Below, piece by piece: positions 14,229-20,256 of a stretch of 20,256 bases of DNA. Within the stretch, counting starts at the first letter, position 1, and each line of letters begins with the position of its first letter. The DNA is taken from positions 1 to 20,256 of the forward strand of contig CAMLNG010000011.1 of the NCBI GenBank assembly GCA_946481195.1, written 5' to 3'. The position numbers were made by a program, and so were the translations under genes. Source of the DNA: an uncultured Chromatiaceae bacterium. GTDB lineage: Bacteria > Pseudomonadota > Gammaproteobacteria > Enterobacterales > Alteromonadaceae. The notes under the pieces are model-generated. The model searched no databases, had not been told where the DNA came from, and saw only the letters and a program-made list of their open reading frames with translations.

Positions 14229-15686
14229 TTATTGCACTTTGGTGGTGGATTCAACCTGCCAGCCGCCACCGAGCGCTTTATACAGTCCCAGCTGTGCTTG
14301 CAGGTAATTCAGCTGTGCTGTCGCCAGCTGTTGCCGTGCGCTGTACCAGGTACGCTCGGCGTCCAGCAGTTGCAGATAACTGTCGGCGCCGGCATCAAAC
14401 CGCGCCTGACTCAGCTGTTTACTGCGAAAACTGCTGCGTTCCAGTGCCTGCAGCGCATTCAGCTGGGCCTGATAACCGGCTTTGTCTGTCAGTTGGTCCG
14501 ATACTTCGCGAAACGCCTGCTGAATGCTGTGCTGGTAAGTTTCGAGCGCGATAGTACGGTCTGTTTCTGCCAGCTGCAAGTTTGCCTGAGTGCGGCCCAT
14601 GTTAAAGATCGGCAAACTGATGTTGGGCACAAAGCTCCAGCTGCCGCTGCCGCCGCTAAATAAGCCGCTCAGTTCATTGGACGCAGTACCGCTGCTTGCG
14701 GTCAGGCTGATCGACGGGAAAAATGCCGCCCGCGCCACACCAATATTGGCGTTGGCAGCTTTGAGCTGATGTTCGGCCTGCTGAATATCCGGCCTTTGTG
14801 TCAGCAGTAACGCCGGGCTGCCGGGCGCCAGTTCTGGCAGCTGCAGGCTAGGCTCTTGCAGCGACTGCTGTGCCGTCGGCAACCAGGCGCTGAGGTCGGC
14901 GCCGGGCTTGGCAACCAGTAACTGCAGCGCAGTTAAATCACGCTGCAGTAAACGCTGATAACGCGCCACATCGGCCTGACTGCTGGCCAGCAAGCTTTGC
15001 TGCTGACTGAGCGTCAGTTCGGATGCCGCGCCGAGCGACACTTTGCGCTCGGTCAGCTGCAGGCTTTGACGGAAACTTGCGGCGCTATGCTCTGCCAGTG
15101 TTAACAACTGCAGATTGCTGGCATAGCTGTACCAGCTGCCGGCGACTTCAGCCAGTAAACTGACCTGTGCCGCCTGCTGTGCCGCTTCACTGGCAAAGAG
15201 TTGCTGCAGCGCTTGTTCAGATTGATTGCGGACTTTGCCAAACAGGTCCAGCTCCCAGCTGCTGCCGACAGTGACGCTGGCCTGCTGCTGGACAGATGCA
15301 CTGCCGTTTTGACTCAGATCTGCCGGCAGCCGTTGCCGGCTTTGGCTGGCGGATAAGTCCAGCGCCGGATAGCGGTTGCTGTCACTGATTTGGTAAAGCG
15401 CGCGTACCCGGTCGACATTGAGCACGGCAAGTTTCAGATCATGATTTTGTTTAAGCGCCTGCGTTAACAGCTGTTGCAGGCGCGGGTCCTCAAAAAAGGC
15501 CTGCCAGGACAAGTTGGCGGCCTGTGGGGCCGCTGTATCCGCTGGCGTTTGCGAATAAGTTGTCGGCACTGCGGCCGGAGCTGGCGGCAGCTCCGGTGCT
15601 AACGAACATCCGGTTAACGCCATGGCCGTCAGGATGCTGAGTGTTTTCAGCCGCAAGCAACGGGCCGTTTTTAATTGCAATACCAT
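14229..15686 (-). CDS. Outer-membrane efflux factor, NodT/OprM-type lipoprotein
   Basis: The 485-residue product begins with a lipoprotein signal ending LTGC, so Cys27 should be acylated. It then shows the paired OEP repeats of the TolC superfamily: WQAFFEDPRLQQLL, ALKQNHDLKLAVLNVDRVRA, YPALDLSASQSRQR, SWELDLFGKVRNQSEQALQ, and in the second half QRPDIQQAEHQLKAANANIGVARAAFFPSISLTAS and QAFREVSDQLTDK. It forms the trimeric outer-membrane channel and periplasmic tunnel of the pump. The ATG at 15686 has AAGGAG 7 nt upstream, overlapping the RND stop codon; the longer frame to 15767 lies inside the RND gene and is rejected. The gap to the pump gene is 10 nt, indicating translational coupling. Confidence 0.95.
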   Translation of the reverse strand: MVLQLKTARCLRLKTLSILTAMALTGCSLAPELPPAPAAVPTTYSQTPADTAAPQAANLSWQAFFEDPRLQQLLTQALKQNHDLKLAVLNVDRVRALYQISDSNRYPALDLSASQSRQRLPADLSQNGSASVQQQASVTVGSSWELDLFGKVRNQSEQALQQLFASEAAQQAAQVSLLAEVAGSWYSYASNLQLLTLAEHSAASFRQSLQLTERKVSLGAASELTLSQQQSLLASSQADVARYQRLLQRDLTALQLLVAKPGADLSAWLPTAQQSLQEPSLQLPELAPGSPALLLTQRPDIQQAEHQLKAANANIGVARAAFFPSISLTASSGTASNELSGLFSGGSGSWSFVPNISLPIFNMGRTQANLQLAETDRTIALETYQHSIQQAFREVSDQLTDKAGYQAQLNALQALERSSFRSKQLSQARFDAGADSYLQLLDAERTWYSARQQLATAQLNYLQAQLGLYKALGGGWQVESTTKVQ

Positions 15687-15696
15687 CAAAAGCTCC

Positions 15697-18600
15697 TTAA
15701 CCCTGAGTGTTTGCGGTGGGTTTGGCCGGGAACAACCGGCGCACCAGCACAAAAAACAGTGGCACAAACACCACGGCCAGAATACTGGAGGCTAAAGTGC
15801 CGCCAATCACCGAAATACCCAGCGCGTTTTGCGCACCTGAACCGGCACTGGAAGCAATCGCCAGCGGGATCACGCCACAGATAAAGGCCATGGAGGTCAT
15901 CAGGATAGGCCGCAAGCGCAGCCGCACTGCTTCGACCGCAGCATCGACCAGGCCTAAACCTTGTTCCATCCGCGCAATGGCGAACTCAACAATCAAAATG
16001 GCGTTTTTCGATGCCAGACCAATAGTGGTCAACAAACCAACCTGCAGGTAGATGTCGTTGGAGAGATTACCCACCAGTGCAGCGAGCGCAGCACCAAAGA
16101 CCCCAAGCGGTACAATCATCATCACCGCTGCCGGTACTGACCAGCTGTTATATAAAGCGGCCAGACAGAGGAACACCACTAACAACGACAAGGCGTATAA
16201 CATCGGCGCCTGGCCACCGCTCAAACGTTCCTGATAAGAAATACCGGTCCACTCAAAGCCGACGCCGGCAGGCAGCTGTTTCACCAGTTTTTCCATCTCG
16301 TCCATCGCCTGACCCGTGCTGTAACCCGGTGCCGCCGCGCCCTGAATTTCCATCGCAGAGAAACCGTTGTAACGTTCCAGCCGTGGTGAGCCATAACTCC
16401 AGTGGCTGCTGGCGAAAGCGCTGAACGGTACCATGTCGCCTTTGCTGTTGCGCACATACCATTTGCTTAAATCTTCCGGCGCCATCCGGCTGTCGGCCGT
16501 ACCTTGCAGAAAGACTTTTTTCACCCGGCCGCGGTCAATGAAATCATTGACATAACTACTGCCCCAGGCAGTTGCCAGCGTGCTGTTGATACTGCTCTGG
16601 CTGACGCCCAGCGCTTCGGCTTTGGCTAAATCGATGTCGAGTTTGAGTTCCGGTGTATCTTCCTGACCATTTGGCCGCACACCGGCCAGCACCGGGCTTT
16701 TGGCTGCCATGCCCAGCAGCATGTTGCGCGCCTGCAGCAGTTGGTCGTGGCCAAGGCCGGCTCTGTCCTGCAGATAAATGTTAAAGCCGTTGGCGGTGCC
16801 AAGTTCCACTACTGCTGGCGGTGGGAAGGCAAACACAAAAGCTTCTTTGATGCTAGCGAAGTAGCCCATGGCTTTACCGGCGACGGCGCCGACATGCAGA
16901 TCTGGCCGCTGCCGTTCATCCCAGTGTTTCAGGCTGACAAAGCCAATGGCGGCGTTTTGCCCTGAGCCGGCAAAACTAAAACCGGCCACGGTAAAAATCG
17001 ACTTCACCGCTTCCTGTTGGTCGACCAGGAAATGCTGCTCCATTTTTTCGACCACGCCCAAGGTTTGTTCTGTGGTGCTGCCAGCCGGTAACACTACCTG
17101 ATTAAACAAAATGCCCTGATCTTCGTCTGGTAAAAACGCCGATGGTAACTGACTGAATACATACAATAAGCCACCCAGAATCACGCCATACACCAGCAGA
17201 TAACGTTTGCTTTGCGCAATCATCCGCGCGACAAAACTTTGTGTGCCCTGATTGGTTTTATCAAAACCGCGGTTAAAGCCGCCAAAAAACCGGCCGGCCA
17301 ACGAAGTTGCATCGGGCACATGGCTGGGTTTTAACAAAGTAGCACAGAGCGCCGGCGTTAAAATCAGCGCCACCAGCACTGACAGTGCCATGGCCGAGAC
17401 CAGCGTGATAGAGAACTGGCGGTAAATCACGCCGGTGGAGCCACCAAAAAACGCCATTGGCACAAATACCGCCGACAACACCATGGCTATACCCACTAAA
17501 GCGCCTTTGATTTCGTCCATCGATTTACGCGTGGCCTCAAGCGGCGACAGGTTTTCTTCGGTCATCACCCGTTCGACGTTTTCCACCACGACGATAGCGT
17601 CGTCAACCAGCAAACCTATCGCCAGCACCATGGCAAACATTGTCAGGGTGTTAATCGAATAGCCAAAGGCATAGAGGATGGCAAAAGTACCGAGCAGTAC
17701 CACCGGCACCGCGATGGTGGGAATGAGCGTGGCGCGGAAGTTCTGCAAAAACAGGTACATCACTAAAAACACCAGCACTACTGCTTCAATCAGCGTATGG
17801 ACCACTTTTTCAATCGACAGCGAGACAAACGGCGTGGTGTCGTATGGCACTACAGCTTTAAGGCCGGCCGGGAAATAAGGCGTTAAATCGGCTAAGGCTT
17901 GTTTGACGCCTTCAGCGGTATCGAGCGCGTTGGCGCCGCTCGCCAGTTTAATACCGATGCCTGAGGCCGGTTTGCCGTTGTAGCGCGCCACTACGTTGTA
18001 GCTTTCACCGCCGAGTTCAACAGTCGCAACATCACTTAACCGCACCGTGCTGCCATCTGCAGCGCTTTTCAGCAGAATATTGCGGAACTGTTCCGGCGTT
18101 TGCAGCCGGCTTTGTGCCGTGACGGTCGCGTTCAGTTGCTGGCCTGGTGCGGCCGGTAAACCACCCAGCTGACCGGCAGACACCTGGGCGTTTTGCGCCA
18201 CAATGGCGTTGCTTACATCAGCCGGAGTCAGCTTAAAGTTTTGCAGTTTGGCCGGATCCAGCCAGATACGCATCGCATATTGCGAACCGAATAACTGCAC
18301 CTCGCCCACACCTTCAACGCGCGAGATAATGTCCTGCACATTGGACGCGACATAATCGCCGATGTCGATGTTGGTCATGCTGCCGTCTTCCGAGACAAAA
18401 CCAACCACCATCAGAAAGTTACGCGCGGATTTGGCGACAGTCACGCCCTGACGCTGCACTTCCTGCGGTAACAACGGTGTGGCCAGTGCCAGTTTGTTCT
18501 GCACCTGCACCTGCGCGATATCCGGATCAGTTTCGGCGTTAAAAGTCAGCGTCAGCGTGACCTGGCCGCTGGATTCCGAAGTCGACGACATATACATCAG

Positions 18601-18822
18601 GCCGTCGAGGCCTTTCATTTTTTGCTCAATAACCTGGGTGACAGTGTCTTCCAGCGTGCGGGCAGACGCGCCGGGATAAGTGGCGCTGACACTGATGGCT
18701 GGCGGCGCAATCGACGGGTACTGGGCCACGGGCAGGGCGCGGATCGCCAGCACACCGGCCAGCATCACCATAATGGCCAGTGCCCAGGCAAAAATCGGTC
18801 TGTTAATAAAAAAATGCGACAT
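15697..18822 (-). CDS. HAE1-type RND multidrug efflux pump (AcrB/MexB family)
   Basis: The 1041-residue inner-membrane transporter starts [20 protein letters not shown] and has the duplicated 6+6 TM layout with two large periplasmic loops. Proton-relay aspartates fall at D407 and D408 ([17 protein letters not shown]), the same numbers as AcrB, and the partner Lys lies in [14 protein letters not shown] of the second half. Motifs such as [23 protein letters not shown] and FFINRP mark the HAE1 branch, which exports hydrophobic drugs, dyes, detergents and bile salts by proton antiport. Substrate range cannot be read. Start ATG at 18822 has GAGG 6 nt upstream; the TTG at 18825 in the same frame is unlikely. 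It begins 12 nt after the adaptor stop and is followed within 10 nt by the channel gene. Confidence 0.97.
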   Translation of the reverse strand: MSHFFINRPIFAWALAIMVMLAGVLAIRALPVAQYPSIAPPAISVSATYPGASARTLEDTVTQVIEQKMKGLDGLMYMSSTSESSGQVTLTLTFNAETDPDIAQVQVQNKLALATPLLPQEVQRQGVTVAKSARNFLMVVGFVSEDGSMTNIDIGDYVASNVQDIISRVEGVGEVQLFGSQYAMRIWLDPAKLQNFKLTPADVSNAIVAQNAQVSAGQLGGLPAAPGQQLNATVTAQSRLQTPEQFRNILLKSAADGSTVRLSDVATVELGGESYNVVARYNGKPASGIGIKLASGANALDTAEGVKQALADLTPYFPAGLKAVVPYDTTPFVSLSIEKVVHTLIEAVVLVFLVMYLFLQNFRATLIPTIAVPVVLLGTFAILYAFGYSINTLTMFAMVLAIGLLVDDAIVVVENVERVMTEENLSPLEATRKSMDEIKGALVGIAMVLSAVFVPMAFFGGSTGVIYRQFSITLVSAMALSVLVALILTPALCATLLKPSHVPDATSLAGRFFGGFNRGFDKTNQGTQSFVARMIAQSKRYLLVYGVILGGLLYVFSQLPSAFLPDEDQGILFNQVVLPAGSTTEQTLGVVEKMEQHFLVDQQEAVKSIFTVAGFSFAGSGQNAAIGFVSLKHWDERQRPDLHVGAVAGKAMGYFASIKEAFVFAFPPPAVVELGTANGFNIYLQDRAGLGHDQLLQARNMLLGMAAKSPVLAGVRPNGQEDTPELKLDIDLAKAEALGVSQSSINSTLATAWGSSYVNDFIDRGRVKKVFLQGTADSRMAPEDLSKWYVRNSKGDMVPFSAFASSHWSYGSPRLERYNGFSAMEIQGAAAPGYSTGQAMDEMEKLVKQLPAGVGFEWTGISYQERLSGGQAPMLYALSLLVVFLCLAALYNSWSVPAAVMMIVPLGVFGAALAALVGNLSNDIYLQVGLLTTIGLASKNAILIVEFAIARMEQGLGLVDAAVEAVRLRLRPILMTSMAFICGVIPLAIASSAGSGAQNALGISVIGGTLASSILAVVFVPLFFVLVRRLFPAKPTANTQG

Positions 18823-18834
18823 CAAACACCTCGC

Positions 18835-20049
18835 TTAACGGGCTGCAGCCGGCGCTGCTGTGGCAGAGCCGTTGCTTTTAGCAGTGGCAACTGCCGTTGA
18901 AGTGGCAGGCACTGCCTGTACCACAGCGCCTGGCCGCACTTTTTGCAGGCCTTCAACAATCAGCTGGTCGCCATCATTCAGGCCGGCGGTGACTAACCAG
19001 TTACTGCCGACAGTGCGGTTGGTTTGCAACACTCGTGGTTCGACTTTGCCGTCTTTACTGACCACCAGCGCCGTGGCTTCGCCTTTGGCATTGCGGCTGA
19101 CACCGCGTTGTGGCACCAGCATGGCGTTTGCCTGCAGGCCTTCCTGCACAGTGGCTCGTACATACATGCCGGGCAGTAACAGCTGGTCCGGATTCGGGAA
19201 GCTGGCACGCAGCGTGACGGAGCCGGTATCCGGATTTACTGTGACTTCACTAAATTGCAGCGTGCCTTTGTGGGCGTATGTGGTGCCGTCTTCCAGTGTC
19301 AGGCTGACCTCAGTTTGGGTAGCCGCCTGGCCGAGCGAGCCTTTGGTCAGTGCTTGCTTCAGTGCCAGCAGTTCACTGCTTGATTGCGTCAAATCGATGT
19401 AGATAGGGTCCAATTGCGTCACAGTTGCCAGCGACTGACTTTGGCCGCTGCTGACCAGGGCACCTGTGGTCACGCTGGACTTGCCAATCTGCCCGCTGAT
19501 CGGCGACAGCACTTTGCTGTAGCTCAGATTAATTTGGGCGTTGTTGATTTGCGCTTTGGCGCTTTGTAATTCGGCCTGAGCCTGCAGGTAAGCGGCTTCG
19601 GCTTCATCAAAATCCTGCCGGCTGACCGCTTTGATTTTCAGCAGTTCGCGATAACGTTCCGCTTTGGCTTTGTTGCTGGCGATATTGGCTTTGGCTTTGG
19701 CTTCGGCGGCTTTTGCACTTAACAGGGCGGCTTCAAAAGGGGCCGGGTCAATCTGATATAAGGCGGTGCCGGCTGTGACGGTACTGCCTTCAGTGAAGTG
19801 ACGTGCCAGCACAATGCCGCTGACTTGCGGCCGGATCTCCGCAATTTGTGCGGCCTGCACCCGGCCTGGTAATTCACGGCTTAAAGTCACGTCCTGAGCC
19901 CGCAGAGTAACAACACCAACCGGCACCACGGCCGGGCCGGCGCCTTGTGCTGCAGGGGCGGGCTTACCACAAGCGGATAAAAATAAGGCGCTGGCGAGCA
20001 GAGTCACAGCGCTTGGCAGCAGAGGTTTTGCACGAAGAATAGGCTGCAT
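18835..20049 (-). CDS. RND periplasmic adaptor lipoprotein (AcrA/MexA family)
   Basis: The 404-residue membrane-fusion protein has a lipoprotein signal (LFLSAC, Cys27 lipidated), then GVVTLRAQDVTLSRELPGRV, the first lipoyl half EIRPQVSGIVLARHFTEGSTV, a coiled-coil hairpin (~100-170, rich in AKAKANIASNKAKAERYREL), the second lipoyl half SPISGQIGKSSVT, beta-barrel (LTLEDGTTYAHKGTLQF...VNPDTGSVTLRASFPNPDQLLLPGMYVRA) and membrane-proximal domain. It bridges the RND pump and outer-membrane channel. I chose ATG 20049 because the signal peptide starts there and a GGAG lies ~9 nt upstream; the open frame to 20109 passes through the operator and promoter. It is the first gene of the operon. The tail after ~380 is an Ala/Thr/Ser-rich low-complexity extension, commonly seen in this family. 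Confidence 0.96.
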   Translation of the reverse strand: MQPILRAKPLLPSAVTLLASALFLSACGKPAPAAQGAGPAVVPVGVVTLRAQDVTLSRELPGRVQAAQIAEIRPQVSGIVLARHFTEGSTVTAGTALYQIDPAPFEAALLSAKAAEAKAKANIASNKAKAERYRELLKIKAVSRQDFDEAEAAYLQAQAELQSAKAQINNAQINLSYSKVLSPISGQIGKSSVTTGALVSSGQSQSLATVTQLDPIYIDLTQSSSELLALKQALTKGSLGQAATQTEVSLTLEDGTTYAHKGTLQFSEVTVNPDTGSVTLRASFPNPDQLLLPGMYVRATVQEGLQANAMLVPQRGVSRNAKGEATALVVSKDGKVEPRVLQTNRTVGSNWLVTAGLNDGDQLIVEGLQKVRPGAVVQAVPATSTAVATAKSNGSATAAPAAAR

Positions 20050-20060
20050 GGGAACAATCT

Positions 20061-20093
20061 CCAAATTAGAGTGAACGTTCATTCTAAATTTGG
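20061..20093. promoter_or_regulatory. Probable TetR-type operator of the efflux operon
   Basis: Palindrome centred between 20076 and 20077: left arm CCAAATTAGAGTGAAC, right arm complementary apart from one G/A difference and one extra T. The core TGAACGTTCA is perfect. Its shape matches sites used by AcrR/TetR repressors in efflux operons. It lies 12-44 nt before the adaptor ATG and covers the -10 (20081-20086). The regulator at 13599-14210 is the natural candidate to bind it. Confidence 0.82.
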
Positions 20094-20109
20094 TTGCTGA
20101 AAAAAGCAA
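20081..20109 (-). promoter_or_regulatory. Sigma-70 promoter of the efflux operon
   Basis: On minus, -35 TTGCTT (20104-20109), 17-nt spacer, -10 TAGAAT (20081-20086), one mismatch from TATAAT. A GTTGCT/AGCAAC hairpin (20093-20110) overlaps the -35. The -10 lies inside the right half of the operator, so a bound repressor would block RNA polymerase. Confidence 0.72.
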
Positions 20110-20160
20110 CGGGGAGAATTGTCAGGATTGGGTAAATGTTGCATAAAGAATCTTAACTGG

Positions 20161-20256
20161 TACTAGGGCGTGTTGACGTTTGGTGGTTAGGTTTTGTTCG
20201 AATTGGTGGCGCTTTGGGCGCGAAACGAGGCGCGTGGCATAGTCATTCTATGTGAG
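20161..20256. repeat. Possible edge of a non-coding repeat or insertion sequence (continues beyond window)
   Basis: This stretch begins GGGCGTGTTGACGTTTGG and includes GCGC-rich short dyads and CATAG-TCATT-CTATG (20238-20252). Its style resembles repeated sequences I associate with marine gammaproteobacterial genomes, but that is an unverified impression. No open frame with an RBS is seen, and the other end is outside the window. Confidence 0.3.

Noticed and set aside
13902..14663. Plus-strand 253-residue open frame
   Set aside because: Runs antisense across the TetR gene and the end of the outer-membrane factor, both with strong family motifs.
15687..15767. Longer start for the outer-membrane factor
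   Set aside because: It would lie inside the RND gene and move the lipoprotein signal away from the N terminus; ATG 15686 has a strong RBS.
20050..20109. Longer start for the adaptor
   Set aside because: The added residues would be encoded by the operator and promoter, and the lipoprotein signal begins at 20049.

Overview
The window looks like chromosome from a gammaproteobacterium. The protein flavour (large chemoreceptor set, GGDEF protein, TonB-dependent receptor, pirin, HAE1-type RND pump) and the moderate-to-high GC suggest an Alteromonadales- or Rheinheimera/Alishewanella-like organism. That placement is an inference from style, not from a marker gene.

Layout. At 1-389 is the C-terminal end of a TonB-dependent outer-membrane receptor with a clear terminator. 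A small unrecognised polytopic membrane protein (464-1036) follows and converges with, and overlaps, a membrane-anchored diguanylate cyclase (2103-991, minus). A single-domain rhodanese (2290-2688, plus) then faces an OsmC-like protein and a small DUF3081-like protein (3200-2751 and 3513-3235, minus) across a shared bidirectional terminator. Two chemoreceptor-type genes run in series on plus: a transmembrane 4-helix-bundle/HAMP receptor (3838-5463) and a soluble double-PAS receptor of BdlA type (5778-7073). By length on either side of the signalling tip they belong to different heptad classes.

On minus, a small exported protein with a C-terminal anchor (7448-7092) is preceded by a broken DUF2805/TIGR03643 gene (8044-7523). 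This gene is split after codon 17 by a 267-bp non-coding element with 14-bp perfect terminal inverted repeats and several internal hairpins. It is the most unusual object in the window. Next come a TauE/SafE permease with a downstream pirin (9970-8288), and a propionyl-CoA/acyl-CoA synthetase with a class II fumarase (13489-10140), both pairs minus-strand and probably co-transcribed.

The right third is one tight minus-strand operon for a tripartite multidrug efflux system: periplasmic adaptor (20049-18835), RND pump (18822-15697), outer-membrane factor lipoprotein (15686-14229) and a TetR-family regulator last (14210-13599). Gaps are 10-18 nt. Ahead of the adaptor is a good sigma-70 promoter whose -10 lies inside a near-perfect palindrome of TetR-operator type, so the terminal regulator probably represses its own operon. 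The last ~100 bases look like the start of a non-coding repeat or insertion-sequence edge.

Apart from the inserted element and a few unexplained palindromes, this is ordinary chromosomal content. I see no CRISPR array, rRNA, tRNA, transposase, toxin-antitoxin pair or recognisable new defence system.
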